Part shown: positions 8,687 through 17,885 of the stretch, in pieces
How positions within the stretch are numbered: position 1 is the stretch's first letter
Layout of the letters: every line of letters begins with the position of its first letter
Assembly: GCF_900129505.1 (NCBI RefSeq)
Contig: NZ_LT670818.1
Coordinates: 5,613,001 to 5,677,000, forward strand
Reading direction: 5' to 3'
Source of the DNA: Bradyrhizobium erythrophlei
GTDB lineage: Bacteria > Pseudomonadota > Alphaproteobacteria > Rhizobiales > Xanthobacteraceae
DNA length: 64,000 bases
Position numbers and translations under genes: made by a program
The notes under the pieces: generated by a model
The model's input: only the letters and a program-made list of their open reading frames with translations
The model's database searches: none
What the model was told of the DNA's origin: nothing

Positions 8687-8914
8687 ATGCATCATTCTAT
8701 TGATGGTCGAAGACTCGCGACTAGTTCAATAGGTAGTCAAATTACTGATGAGGAGAATTTCAGTAATGAACAGATCAAATATTCAATCGATTCTTATCGC
8801 TATGAACTCGTGCACGGCGAAGATGCCGACTTCATCGCCTATCAACGGAAGTTTGGCGATGGCCTTTGGCAGACGGTTTCAACATGGATGATCCCGCGCA
8901 CGGAGTGCCGGTAA
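8687..8914 (+). CDS. Hypothetical protein in a low-GC patch
   Basis: A 75-residue open frame (MHHSIDGRRLATSS to WMIPRTECR). The stretch 8670-8800 is clearly AT-richer than its surroundings, which suggests foreign or non-coding origin. A GAGGAG at 8750-8755 sits inside the frame rather than before its start. I do not recognise the protein. The C-terminal half (RYELVHGEDADFIAYQRKF) looks more protein-like than the N-terminal half, so it may be the tail of a broken gene. Confidence 0.25.
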   Translation: MHHSIDGRRLATSSIGSQITDEENFSNEQIKYSIDSYRYELVHGEDADFIAYQRKFGDGLWQTVSTWMIPRTECR

Positions 8915-9011
8915 AGCCGATCTCTCTTAGAAACCCGGCTGCCGTTGTGAGGGACCCTGTCCCGGAGACCAACCGATTTCTGCAGCCTGCTCCAACGAAG
9001 CCGAGGCAGTA

Positions 9012-9953
9012 GTGAAGATCGCAATCCTAGATGATTACCAGAATGTCGCGCTGAGCATCGCCGATTGGTCCGCGGTCGCCAAAAAGGCAGACATCACTGT
9101 CTTCAACGATCATATCGACCAAATCGATACATTGATCGAAAGGCTCCGGCCGTTCGACGCGATTTGCGTCATGCGCGAGCGCACGCCCTTGCGCCGCGAC
9201 GTCATCGAACGTTTGCCGCGGCTGAGGTTCATTGCCTCGACCGGCCCGCGCAACATCTCCATCGACATGGCCGCCGCCAAAGAGCGCGGCATTTTAGTTG
9301 CCAACACGGGATATAGATCGACACCAACGATCGAATTGACTTGGGCGCTGATCCTGGCCAGCGCCCGTCATCTTGTCAGAGAAAGCAACTCGATCAGGGC
9401 AGGCGGTTGGCAAACCTCGATCGGCCATGAAGTCGACGGCAGAGTCCTTGGAGTGTTAGGTCTCGGAAACGTTGGCGGACAGGTCGCGAGGATCGGCCGC
9501 GCGTTCGGCATGAAGATCATCGCTTGGAGCCAGAACTTGACCGCGGAAGCGGCGGCAGCGGCTGACGCCGAATTCGTGACGAAGGACGAACTTTTTCGGC
9601 GGGCGGACGTCGTGACCATCCACCTCATCCTGAGCGAGCGCACCCGCGGTCTCGTCGGCGCCGCCGAACTGGCACTCATGAAACCGACGGCGCGATTGGT
9701 CAACACGTCGCGCGGTCCGATCGTCGACGAGCAAGCGCTCATCGAGACCTTGCGCACGCAGGCTATCGCGGGAGCGGCTGTCGACGTTTTCGATACCGAG
9801 CCCTTGCCAGCGACGCATCCATTCCGATCGCTCGAGAACCTGTTGGCGACGCCGCATATCGGATTCGTTGCAGAAGACCTCTACCGGACTTTCTACAATG
9901 ATGCGGCGGCTGCGATCGGAGCATGGATAGAGAACCAGGCTCCGAGCCCGTGA
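9012..9953 (+). CDS. D-2-hydroxyacid dehydrogenase family protein
   Basis: 313 residues from a GTG start. The catalytic domain is split around a Rossmann domain with VLGVLGLGNVGGQVARIG (about 146-163). Expected catalytic residues are visible: Arg in LVNTSRGPIVDE, Glu in VDVFDTEPLP, and His in TPHIGFV. The family includes glyoxylate/hydroxypyruvate reductases, phosphoglycerate dehydrogenase and formate dehydrogenase. At this length, with no ACT domain, it reduces a small 2-ketoacid or oxidises the hydroxyacid. It precedes the SDR gene at 10106 by 152 bp. Confidence 0.92.
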   Translation: MKIAILDDYQNVALSIADWSAVAKKADITVFNDHIDQIDTLIERLRPFDAICVMRERTPLRRDVIERLPRLRFIASTGPRNISIDMAAAKERGILVANTGYRSTPTIELTWALILASARHLVRESNSIRAGGWQTSIGHEVDGRVLGVLGLGNVGGQVARIGRAFGMKIIAWSQNLTAEAAAAADAEFVTKDELFRRADVVTIHLILSERTRGLVGAAELALMKPTARLVNTSRGPIVDEQALIETLRTQAIAGAAVDVFDTEPLPATHPFRSLENLLATPHIGFVAEDLYRTFYNDAAAAIGAWIENQAPSP

Positions 9954-10105
9954 GGATGAGGAACGAGGCATAACGGCCAACCCGTCCCGAATGATCGCCC
10001 AAACGGCGCAAGATCCGACATTTCGAAAGCCGCGGAAGGTGGCCGGCCACCGGGGCCGCAACCGCTGCGGTGATGAGCTTTAGCTGCAAAATGGAGCGAC
10101 GATAA

Positions 10106-10834
10106 ATGGGCAAGTTGCAGGGAAAGGTTGCCGTGGTGACCGGAGGCACCACGGGAATAGGCTTCGCCACGGCGAAGCGGTTCGTGGATGAGGGCGCCTA
10201 TGTCTTCATAACGGGTCGCCGCCAACAGGAACTCGACGAGGCCGTCAAGGCGATCGGCAGCAACGTGGCAGGAGTTCGGGGAGATGTCTCCAAACTGCAG
10301 GACCTCGATCGCCTCTACGAGACCGTGAAGGCAAAGGGGAAGATTGACGTCCTGGTCGCTAATGCCGGCACCGGCGAATTCGCTCCATTGGCAAGCCTCA
10401 CGGAGGAGCATTTCGACAAACTTTTCGATCTTAATGTGAAGGGCACGCTGTTCACCGTGCAAAAAGCGTTGCCCCTAATAAATGATGGAGGGTCGATCAT
10501 TCTCGTCGGCTCCGTCGCGAGCGTCAAAGGCACAGCCTCCTTCGGTACCTACGGCGCGACCAAGGCGGCGGTTCGCAATCTGGTGCGAACCTGGACCATG
10601 GAGTTGAAGGACCGTCGCATTCGCTCGAACGTCCTAAGCCCGGGTCCGATCAAGACGCCGCTGGTGGATCTGCAACCACCGGAAACCATCGCGAGGATGG
10701 TAGCCACCATTCCGATGGGACGGATGGGAGAGCCGGACGAAGTCGCTAAGGCAGCGGTGTTCCTGGCCTCAGACGATTCCAGCTTCGTCACGGGCATCGA
10801 GCTATTCGTCGATGGGGGCCGAGGTCAAGTTTGA
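10106..10834 (+). CDS. SDR family NAD(P)-dependent oxidoreductase
   Basis: 242 residues, collinear with the SDR encoded at 1712-2440 (same length, MGKLQGKVAVVTGG start, shared MGRM.EP.E.A and DDSSFVTGIELF.DGGR.QV end). The cofactor motif is TGGTTGIG (12-19), with NAG near 90, the catalytic Ser in LVGSVAS and YGATK (Tyr about 149, Lys about 153). The two copies are on opposite strands about 8 kb apart, which looks like an old duplication. Confidence 0.93.
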   Translation: MGKLQGKVAVVTGGTTGIGFATAKRFVDEGAYVFITGRRQQELDEAVKAIGSNVAGVRGDVSKLQDLDRLYETVKAKGKIDVLVANAGTGEFAPLASLTEEHFDKLFDLNVKGTLFTVQKALPLINDGGSIILVGSVASVKGTASFGTYGATKAAVRNLVRTWTMELKDRRIRSNVLSPGPIKTPLVDLQPPETIARMVATIPMGRMGEPDEVAKAAVFLASDDSSFVTGIELFVDGGRGQV

Positions 10835-10926
10835 GCAGCGGAAGGCGCGGCGCGTACCAGCCAGCAAGCCGTTTCGCCTGCGGTCCAGTTCGAAGGACGG
10901 ACTGGTAGCCACTGCATAAACATCCC

Positions 10927-11391
10927 TCAGGAAACCCCTTGCCGCACGAGATGGCACGTGGTCGTCCCGTGGGCGAGAAGCCTGCCGTTCGCGTCGATTA
11001 ATCTGCCTTCAGCGATGGCCGTCTGCCGACCGACATGCAGGGTCTTGCCCTCGCCGCGGACGACCCCGGTATCGGCGGACATCGGTCTTGTGAAGTTAAT
11101 CTTGTATTCGAGCGTCACGGAGGAAAGGCCTGGCGCGAGCGAGGTCACGATGGCTGCTGCCATGCAGGTATCGAGCAGGACGGCCGCATAACCACCATGG
11201 ACGAACCCCAGGGGATTGTAGTGCTCTGCTGTCGGTTTCGCGGTTAGCACGACAAGCCCAGGCTCGGCAGCCTCGATGTTGATATCGAAAAGCTCGAGCA
11301 TCGACGAACGCGCAACGGAACCCTCCATCAGCGCCCGAAAGTACTTAAGACCGGAGAAAGCGGAAACGCCATCGTTTGCGGTACGATCCAT
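10927..11391 (-). CDS. PaaI family thioesterase (hot-dog fold)
   Basis: 154 residues with the hot-dog core. YNPLGFVHGGYAAVLLDTCMAAA (about 62-84) carries the conserved HGG and the Asp of PaaI-type acyl-CoA thioesterases. TLEYKINFTRPMSADTGVVRGEG and a terminal AHGTTTC strand complete the fold. The family hydrolyses aromatic or medium-chain acyl-CoA thioesters, often as a rescue enzyme in phenylacetyl-CoA-like pathways. It lies upstream of, and in line with, a TetR gene on the minus strand. Confidence 0.9.
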   Translation of the reverse strand: MDRTANDGVSAFSGLKYFRALMEGSVARSSMLELFDINIEAAEPGLVVLTAKPTAEHYNPLGFVHGGYAAVLLDTCMAAAIVTSLAPGLSSVTLEYKINFTRPMSADTGVVRGEGKTLHVGRQTAIAEGRLIDANGRLLAHGTTTCHLVRQGVS

Positions 11392-11463
11392 GCCCTTAGC
11401 CTGCAGTTCGTTTGTGCTCGATCATCGCTGTATTCAGGAGCACTCGCACGGGACGAGGTCTGC

Positions 11464-12111
11464 CTAGTTTTTCGTTCGCGGTTTGGGAGCCTGGCTCGAC
11501 CGCTCATCGAGAGACGCCAGTACATGTCGCCGAGCGTTCTCCAGAATTTCGTTCGAAAACGCTGGCGCAGCCTGTGCGACAGACCGTGACAGGACCAGCG
11601 CACCCAGCATTTCGCAGTGCAAGTTGATTGCCCGTTCGCGTAGCGTCCTACGCTCGCCCGCCGCAGCCAATCCACTTTCTGCGATCAGTCCGGCCAGGAT
11701 CGTTATCTGATCGTCTAATCCGCCGGCGAAGTGCGACTGCGCTCCGGCGCCCAAGCGAGGGGCATCGCCAGCAAATCCGGTGACAGGACAGCCGTGATCG
11801 ATGTTGTCGCGGTGGGCTTGCGACAGATACCAGTTTATGTAGCGCCGAAGAGCAGTGGTGGACTCATCGACGGGAGCCCTTGCCATTTTGGCGAACTCGG
11901 CGTTGCCCTCGGCGATCGCCGAAGCAAGTACCTCGGCCACTAGGTCGGCCTTCGACTCAAAGTGGTTATAAAAACCACCTTGCGTAAAGCCGGCATGCTT
12001 CATCAGTTCGCTCAGCCCGACGGCCTCCACTCCCCGTTCTCTGAATAGCCGCGTCGCCGCCGCAACAATCGCGCGGCGGTTTTCCGCAGCCTGTTCTCTC
12101 GACACGCCCAA
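11464..12111 (-). CDS. TetR/AcrR family transcriptional regulator
   Basis: The open frame extends to 12255 but the upstream part is not protein-like. A GAGGAG lies 6 nt before a TTG at 12109-12111 and 12 nt before a GTG at 12103-12105, so one of these is the likely start (about 215 residues). The HTH reads RRAIVAAATRLFRERGVEAVGLSELM...GFTQGGFYNHFESKADLV. The C-terminal domain contains DHGCPVTGFAGD, a TetR subgroup feature. It is divergent from an exported MBL-fold hydrolase and probably controls it. Confidence 0.85.
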   Translation of the reverse strand: MGVSREQAAENRRAIVAAATRLFRERGVEAVGLSELMKHAGFTQGGFYNHFESKADLVAEVLASAIAEGNAEFAKMARAPVDESTTALRRYINWYLSQAHRDNIDHGCPVTGFAGDAPRLGAGAQSHFAGGLDDQITILAGLIAESGLAAAGERRTLRERAINLHCEMLGALVLSRSVAQAAPAFSNEILENARRHVLASLDERSSQAPKPRTKN

Positions 12112-12139
12112 AGCCTGCTCCTCGATTCGTTGCCGCCAG

Positions 12140-12180
12140 AGGCATGGATTTAATATATCACGATTTCGTTTACAATCAAC
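12140..12180 (-). promoter_or_regulatory. Putative promoter of the tetR gene at 11464
   Basis: Read on the minus strand, TTGATT is followed after 16 nt by TATATT in a strongly AT-rich segment just upstream of the chosen TTG/GTG start. This is a reasonable sigma70-like pair. It also argues against the long upstream extension of the open frame, which would start before the promoter. Confidence 0.45.
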
Positions 12181-12328
12181 AATCACGGTCAAGATTCCGG
12201 TTCGAAGGTCGGCGCGAAGAAGCAGGAGAGGCTCCGCCATCGAGCGCAAATTCAATAAGTTAGCTGAAGCGAGGTGTTACACTCAACCCCCGATGGGTTA
12301 ACTGCTTGGTCTTTTGCCTCGGAATGAG

Positions 12329-12357
12329 TTGACAAATACAATTGTGATCGACATTGT
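12329..12357 (+). promoter_or_regulatory. Putative promoter with ACAATTGT palindrome for the MBL gene
   Basis: TTGACA at 12329-12334 is followed by 17 nt and CATTGT. The perfect palindrome ACAATTGT (12338-12345) lies between them, where the divergent TetR regulator could bind. The -10 match is weak. Confidence 0.4.
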
Positions 12358-12415
12358 GTTCATCGAACATTACCGCTCCCGCGCTGCACACAGCGCCTTC
12401 ACCTTGGAGATCGAC

Positions 12416-13441
12416 ATGATTAAGCCTCCGACGCTCACCCGCCGCAGCGTATTTCGTGCCGGCGCCGGCCTGGCCGTTGCTGCAACGGCAACACCGGTGC
12501 TCACCGCTTCCTCGGTCCGGGCGGAGACCGCCCGTCAAGCCGACGCGGAAGCCATGAACGGCGATGGCTTCTATCGCTTCAAGATCGGGGACTTCCAAGC
12601 CACCGTGATCTCGGATGGCTCCGGGCAGATACCGATACGGCCGATCCTCGCCATGAACGTGTCTGAAGCTGAACTTGCTCCGGTGTTGAAGGCAAACTTC
12701 ATGCAGCCGGTGATCCATATCACCAACAACATCTTGGTGGTCGACACCGGACGGGAGCGTATCCTTGTCGACACCGGCTTTGGCGAGAAACTCGGCCCAT
12801 CCTACGGTAGCTTTCCCGAGCTCGAGGCGAACCTGCGCCGGGCCGGGATCGCGCCCGAGAGCATAGATCTGGTCGTGACGTCGCACGGTCATTTGGACCA
12901 TATCGGCGGCTTGGTGACGAAATCGGGCGCGCTGGCGTTTCCGAAGGCTCAGTTCGTCTTTGTCGATACGGAGTGGAACTACTGGACCGGCAGCCGTTAC
13001 GAAAGCGAGGTCAACAGTTCGCCGATGCCCGACGGGTTTAAGAAGGGCACGATTGGGGCGGCTCGAGATAACCTGCCGCCGGTCGCCAACCGAACCCGGT
13101 TCGTGAAGCAGGGCGGCGAAATCACAGCTGGCGTGCACTATGTTGCGGCGCCGGGACATTCGCCGTCCCATGCCACGATCCTGTTCACCTCGGGCAACGA
13201 TCAATTCATGCATATGGGTGACATCGCCCATAACCCGGTGACGAGCCTGCAGCATCCCGACTGGTCGCCCATTTTCGACTACGATCCCGCGCAGGCGATC
13301 AAGTCGCGCAAGGCCATCCTAAGCCGCGTCGCGACCGACCGGATCATGGTGATGGGCTATCATTTTCCGTTCCCGGCTCTTGGGCATGTCGTCCGACGCG
13401 ACGCGGCATACCACTGGGAAGCGGCGCAATGGATCTGGTAG
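12416..13441 (+). CDS. MBL-fold metallo-hydrolase with Tat-type signal
   Basis: The start at 12416 has a GGAG ribosome site and yields an N-terminal twin-arginine-like signal (TRRSVFRAGAGLAVAATATP, residues 8-27). This predicts export of the folded, metal-loaded enzyme. The HGHLDH metal motif has His157, His159, Asp161 and His162. Further ligands are expected in APGHSPSH and near MVMGYHFPFP. The product has 341 residues. Relatives include lactonases and other MBL hydrolases; the substrate is unknown. It is the first of three successive MBL-fold genes on this strand. Confidence 0.9.
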   Translation: MIKPPTLTRRSVFRAGAGLAVAATATPVLTASSVRAETARQADAEAMNGDGFYRFKIGDFQATVISDGSGQIPIRPILAMNVSEAELAPVLKANFMQPVIHITNNILVVDTGRERILVDTGFGEKLGPSYGSFPELEANLRRAGIAPESIDLVVTSHGHLDHIGGLVTKSGALAFPKAQFVFVDTEWNYWTGSRYESEVNSSPMPDGFKKGTIGAARDNLPPVANRTRFVKQGGEITAGVHYVAAPGHSPSHATILFTSGNDQFMHMGDIAHNPVTSLQHPDWSPIFDYDPAQAIKSRKAILSRVATDRIMVMGYHFPFPALGHVVRRDAAYHWEAAQWIW

Positions 13442-13545
13442 CGAGCGGATGACATCGCTCCTCATTTGGCGACCACCTCGCGGATACCGACGCCGTCGTG
13501 GCGCTCATCCATTTTTTCCGGATGTCTGGACAAGGGAGAAGGGAA

Positions 13546-14550
13546 ATGCCGTCAAGTAACTCCGGCTTTCAGCGCTTGTCGCAAGCCGCTCTGTCCCGTT
13601 CACGGTTTCTCCGTCTCACCGCGGGCGCGCTGCTCCCATTCGTCGGCTTACCCCCGTCGGCTGCCGCCAAAAACCCCGAACTGGCGCAAAACAGTGGCGC
13701 GCCCGGGACCAGGGATGCAGCGGCGTCGGGCCGCATGGGGGCCATCCTCGTAAGCCGGTTCGGGCCCGTCAAAATTCATTCGTACCTCAGTCCCCTTGAC
13801 GGCTTTCACGTCAATACGCAGATGATCGAGGGGCCAACGGCGGCCGTCATCTTCGATGGTCAGCTCCTGCTGCCGTATGCCGACGAAGTTGCGTCATACG
13901 TGCAGACGCTCGGCAAGCCCGTCGATCGGATCATTCTCTCGCATGCGCATACCGACCACTGGTCCGGTCTTCAGGTTCTGACCGAGCGTTTCCCCGACGC
14001 CCGTGTGTTCGCTCTGGACGGGATTGCCGACCAGCTCCACGCAAGAGGTCAAGCCAGACTCGATAGCTTCCGCCCGATATACGGTGACCGGATCGCGACC
14101 AAGGTCACCGTCCCGACGGAGATCATCGCCGAAGGTGTGCAAGGGATCGATGGCATCACCTATGACTTCAGGCGGTTCGTCGACGCTGAATCGGATTTGC
14201 AGCTCGCCGCTCTGCTGCCCGAGCAAAAAGTGTTGATGGCGTTCGACCTGGTGTTTTCACCGAACGAACACGTCTTCACCGTCGTGGATCATTTCGATCA
14301 CTGGATGATCGTTCTCGAGCAGCTCAACGCGCTTCAAGGCTACGACACGATCACCATCGGGCATGACGCGCCCGTCCACCGCTCCGCGATCGACAGCACG
14401 ATTACCTACGTCAAGCGCGCCAGGGAGATCCATGCGGCATCGGCCGACGCGAAAACCTACAGCGAGAGCCTGAAAGCCGCTTTCCCCGACCGGCAGCTGG
14501 CCAGCATAGTCGATTTCTCCGCCAGGCTTCTTTACGCCGCGCGCCGTTGA
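13546..14550 (+). CDS. MBL-fold metallo-hydrolase, probably exported
   Basis: The ATG at 13546 follows GGGAGAAGGGA and gives 334 residues. The N-terminus has basic residues followed by a hydrophobic stretch (SRSRFLRLTAGALLPFVGLPPSAAA), consistent with a signal peptide and an alanine-rich cleavage site. The metal motif LSHAHTDHWSG has the HxHxDH pattern. MAFDLVFSPNEHVFTVVDHFDHW and IGHDAPVH supply later ligands. It differs clearly from its two MBL neighbours, so the trio is not a recent tandem duplication. Confidence 0.88.
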   Translation: MPSSNSGFQRLSQAALSRSRFLRLTAGALLPFVGLPPSAAAKNPELAQNSGAPGTRDAAASGRMGAILVSRFGPVKIHSYLSPLDGFHVNTQMIEGPTAAVIFDGQLLLPYADEVASYVQTLGKPVDRIILSHAHTDHWSGLQVLTERFPDARVFALDGIADQLHARGQARLDSFRPIYGDRIATKVTVPTEIIAEGVQGIDGITYDFRRFVDAESDLQLAALLPEQKVLMAFDLVFSPNEHVFTVVDHFDHWMIVLEQLNALQGYDTITIGHDAPVHRSAIDSTITYVKRAREIHAASADAKTYSESLKAAFPDRQLASIVDFSARLLYAARR

Positions 14551-14681
14551 ACGGCGCGAGCCAGCAAGGCTTCGGCCGCCTGGGGCGGGATCTTCGCGCG
14601 TGGCGCCAGGCACCGCCGTCGCCGCAACCGCGAACCGGTTCGAAGCCCATCCCTGAACATTCTGGACAGCGTGAAGCGCCA

Positions 14682-15548
14682 ATGAAAACCACGGATTCCC
14701 GAAGCCAGACCCTTCACTGGGAGCTCTTCATCAGGCAGCGCGGCAGCGCCACCCAGGGCGTGCCGCCCGGCAAGGAAGCGCTGACCTGGGTTGCGAACAC
14801 CGTCACCCTCATCTGGGGTGAGCGTGATGCGTTGCTGGTCGATACGTTTCTGGGCGAGGCGCAAACAACCGAGTTGGCCGATTGGATAGAGGCCAAGGGC
14901 CGAACGCTGCGGACGATCTATCTGACACACGGCCATCCAGACCACTTCTTCGGTCTGACCCTTCTGTTGCAGCGTTTTCCGCAGGCGCGCGCCATAGCTC
15001 GACCCAACGTGGTGCGGGCGATGCGCACGGCGGCGGCCCCGGACGTGGTCGCGAATAATTGGTCCCGTCGCTGGCCGGGACAGATTCCAGAACGTCTGAC
15101 GATCGCCGCCGAGTTGCTGGCTGAGCGCTTCGATCTGGAGGGACACGAGATCCGCGTGATCGACACCGGTCACACAGACACCGACGACACGACCGCGCTG
15201 CATATCCCGTCGCTCGGCCTCTTGATCGCCGGCGACGCGATTTACAACGAAACACATCCGTTCCTTGTGGAGTCTGACCGAGCCGGCCGGCAGGCCTGGC
15301 TCGCAGCCATCGACCGGCTGGCCGCGATCAATCCGCAAGCAGTCGTCGTGGGCCATGGCCCGCTCAAGCCGGATTGTAGCCCCCGCCACATCGATGCGAC
15401 GCGCCGATATATCCGCGATTTCGATCGGGTGGACCGCGAGACCGCAACGGCTCGCGACCTCTACGACCGGATGCTCGCCCTCTATCCCAATCGCATCAAC
15501 CCGGGATCGCTATGGGGCAGCGCCCTGGCCGCGAAAAGCGCAACTTGA
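14682..15548 (+). CDS. MBL-fold metallo-hydrolase, cytoplasmic type
   Basis: The start at MKTTDSRSQTLHWEL gives 288 residues without a signal peptide; the upstream in-frame extension is rejected as compositionally odd. The metal motif is YLTHGHPDHFFG (HxHxDH). IDTGHTDTDDT, LLIAGDAIYN and VVVGHGPLKPD fit the standard third His, bridging Asp and final His. This architecture is common in glyoxalase-II-like and quorum-signal-lactonase-like proteins. It lies about 130 bp after the second MBL gene and before a GST gene. Confidence 0.9.
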   Translation: MKTTDSRSQTLHWELFIRQRGSATQGVPPGKEALTWVANTVTLIWGERDALLVDTFLGEAQTTELADWIEAKGRTLRTIYLTHGHPDHFFGLTLLLQRFPQARAIARPNVVRAMRTAAAPDVVANNWSRRWPGQIPERLTIAAELLAERFDLEGHEIRVIDTGHTDTDDTTALHIPSLGLLIAGDAIYNETHPFLVESDRAGRQAWLAAIDRLAAINPQAVVVGHGPLKPDCSPRHIDATRRYIRDFDRVDRETATARDLYDRMLALYPNRINPGSLWGSALAAKSAT

Positions 15549-15693
15549 AAGGAGCCTCGCCGCTCTCGATCATACCTGCCGATGCAGCGCCGTTCCTGAA
15601 GTCCGACTATGGAGATGAGTTAATCCGGTCACCACGCTTTACCGGCACGATCGCCGAAGAGTCCATGTGTCAAGAAAAATGAGGAGAGCTGCA

Positions 15694-16302
15694 ATGAAAC
15701 TCTACGACCTAAGGACCGGCACCAATACGAGACGTGTGCGCATCTTCTTGGCCGAAAAGGGAGTGAAGCTACCGACCGTTGAGGTGGACATGATGAAGGG
15801 CGAGAACAAGGATCCGGAATATCTATCCAAAAACCCGATGGGAACGATGCCTCTCCTCGAACTGGATGATGGAACGCAACTCGCCGAGTCTGTAGCGATC
15901 TGCCGGTATATAGAGGAGCTTCACCCGGACCCGCCTCTTTTCGGCACAACGCCGATTGAACGGGCTCTGATCGAGATGTGGAATCGGCGAATGGAGTTAG
16001 AGTTGCTGATACCGATAATTGATCATTTCGTGCATTCGTCCACGTTCTATAAGGAACGCCTTTCGCAGGTAGCGGATATTGCGCACCGCGGTCACATGCA
16101 CGCACAGGCGCGGATGCGCTGGCTCGATGGCGAGTTGGCGATGCGGCCCTTTATAGCCGGTAATCAATACACGATCGCCGACATCACAGCCCAGTGCGCT
16201 CTCATACTGGGCAAGAATACCGGAACGCCAATTCCCAACGATTCACAGCATCTTGCGCGATGGTTCACTGATGTATCGAAGAGACCAACCGCTCGAGTGT
16301 GA
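15694..16302 (+). CDS. Glutathione S-transferase family protein
   Basis: 202 residues, start chosen at MKLYDL after GAGGAGA. The thioredoxin-like domain has NTRRVRIFLAEKGVKLPTVEV, then NPMGTMPLLELDDGTQLAESVAICRYIE (about 50-77), the GST glutathione-binding region with cis-Pro and Glu-Ser. The alpha-helical C-domain includes YTIADITAQCALI. It is similar in design to the GST at 1003-1644. A GST next to MBL-fold hydrolases is reminiscent of glyoxalase-type thioester chemistry, which remains inference. Confidence 0.92.
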   Translation: MKLYDLRTGTNTRRVRIFLAEKGVKLPTVEVDMMKGENKDPEYLSKNPMGTMPLLELDDGTQLAESVAICRYIEELHPDPPLFGTTPIERALIEMWNRRMELELLIPIIDHFVHSSTFYKERLSQVADIAHRGHMHAQARMRWLDGELAMRPFIAGNQYTIADITAQCALILGKNTGTPIPNDSQHLARWFTDVSKRPTARV

Positions 16303-16422
16303 GGAGGCAAAATTTCCGTACGTTGGCCGATTACATCAATGTGTCGGTGCAGCCGATTATGCAACCGGTGGAAACGCCCCGAGGGCTGGGGCGTCTGGCA
16401 CCACGATCAAAAGGCGAAATCA

Positions 16423-16824
16423 ATGACAACAATAAAGGCGATGCGGCTAGCTTCGCTGGTCACTGCAATCAATGTCCTGGTCGCGAGCGGCTTTTCTATC
16501 GCGGCGATCTTCCGTCCGGAAGCCGTGGTGCCTGCCGGCTCCATTCCAACAGAGGCGTCGCTGCTATTAGCCATGTACGCGGCGGCGCGCACAATTCCGC
16601 TGGCTTTGTTTGCATTGGCGGCAATCTACAAACAAGCGACGTCTGCGTTGCTGATCCTGGGCACGCTCGCGGGCGCCATGCAATTGCTGGATGCCGGAAT
16701 CGGTCTGTTTCAGCATGATCTGGGGAAATTCGCTGGGCCGCTCTTTATTGCCGTCCTCCAATTCTTCGCGGTGTATCTGCTTCACAGATCCGTGCGGATC
16801 ACGCCGCAAACCACGCGCCCATGA
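16423..16824 (+). CDS. Small four-helix membrane protein, hypothetical
   Basis: 133 residues from an ATG at 16423. Four hydrophobic segments are apparent: about 9-28 (VTAINVLVASGFSIAAIF), 46-68 (LLLAMYAAARTIPLALFALAAIY), 73-92 (ALLILGTLAGAMQLLDAGIG) and 100-122. The arrangement resembles small DUF4267/DoxX-like membrane proteins of unknown role. It follows the GST gene by 120 bp. Confidence 0.75.
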   Translation: MTTIKAMRLASLVTAINVLVASGFSIAAIFRPEAVVPAGSIPTEASLLLAMYAAARTIPLALFALAAIYKQATSALLILGTLAGAMQLLDAGIGLFQHDLGKFAGPLFIAVLQFFAVYLLHRSVRITPQTTRP

Positions 16825-17351
16825 ACGCCCGCTAGGGTGTCCGAGTCGGTGAATCAGGAGTTAACTTTCCAGCAAATTTCGCCGCTCGGCGACTTCGCGA
16901 CTCAGTCTATGACGTCTTCGTCGCACGAAAAGTGGGTGACACACAGATGCCAAATTCAAATGACGTCGCAAGCAACGAGATGCTTTGGAAGCGCGTCCTG
17001 TCACTGCTCGTCGTAGGTGCCAGCGCGTTGGGTGGAAGCGCAGTGTTGCTGATACAGGCGTTGCCACCAATACTTCACGGATTTCCATAGAGCCGGAGAC
17101 GGGTCTTGAGTGACACGGGCCAAGTTGAGCGGCAAAGGAGTGTGCAATGAAACGTCCAACAAAACGTCCAACAACGAAAGTTGGTCGGAGTCGTAAAGCA
17201 TTGGTATTGCTTGAAAAAATTGCAAGAAAAATTTGAGTCGGAGCGCTTCACCCGCTCTACGATTTTCCACGCCACTCTACGATTTTGTGCGATTTGGCAC
17301 GCTCTTAAGCGCCCGTCTTCTCGCCGACGAGCCGTTTGAGATCAACCTCTC
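16825..17351. other. Gene-poor interval with short direct repeats
   Basis: No convincing gene. It contains AACGTCCAACA repeated in tandem (about 17151-17174) and CTCTACGATTTT twice (about 17255-17287). An open frame at 16947-17090 (47 residues, with hydrophobic LLVVGASALGGSAVLLIQAL) could encode a membrane peptide but has no clear ribosome site. The repeats and AT-rich patches suggest a relic of mobile DNA. Confidence 0.4.
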
Positions 17352-17720
17352 CTAGAAACCTATCCCGCTGTCTGCTTCTCCTTCGACGGAGGGGACGAGG
17401 TTCGCGGCGAGAAAGTCCACGAATGCTCTGAGCTTGGGAGCGAGATGCCGACTCGACGGCCACATGACCCGAAGCGGTCCGGAGCGATCGGTGTAGTCGT
17501 CGAGCACAGTGACGAGCAGACCTTCACGAAGTTGCCTGCCTATGGCGAAGTCGGGCAGGTAGGCGATGCCCAGGCCTTGCTCGGCCAGATGGATCAGCGG
17601 CTCAAGCGTGCTTGCGACCGCCGTTTTCGGAAGTTCAATCTCGACGCCGGCTTGCTCGGGCGGCACGGGCCATTGCTCGAACCGTCTGCTGGTCGGAAAC
17701 TTGCGGAAGAGAGCGGGAGT
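17352..17720 (-). pseudogene. LysR regulator, C-terminal fragment
   Basis: The minus-strand frame is open from a TAG at 17721-17723 to a stop at 17352. It encodes about 122 residues of a LysR effector-binding domain: LIHLAEQGLGIAYLPDFAIGRQLREGLLVTVL, then RVMWPSSRHLAPKLRAFVDFLAANL, the usual end of the family. No helix-turn-helix is present upstream on this strand, so only the last two fifths of the gene remain. Confidence 0.75.
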
Positions 17721-17866
17721 CTAGACGTCCGTCGCATGGCTGCGAGGACCGCGATTTGGACGCAACCTAATCTCAAGACAGCTCAAAGTGAGCGGCCACG
17801 CCGCATGTCCAAAATTGTCGAAGGCGTTTTTGTGCCGAGGCTTAATTCGCTGAATGAGTGGTTACG

Positions 17867-17885
17867 GAATGACCGCTTCTGGCGG
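17867..17885. repeat. Half copy of the dispersed CCGCT/AGCGG palindromic element
   Basis: AATGACCGCTTCTGGCG matches the left arm and loop of the elements at 40721, 45841 and 61381. The right arm is replaced by ATTGTGTTGAAAAACTC, a sequence of the kind seen at some IS ends, so the copy appears truncated by rearrangement. Confidence 0.45.

Noticed and set aside
16947..17090. 47-residue membrane peptide
   Set aside because: It has a hydrophobic segment but no ribosome site and lies in a repeat-bearing, probably decayed interval.
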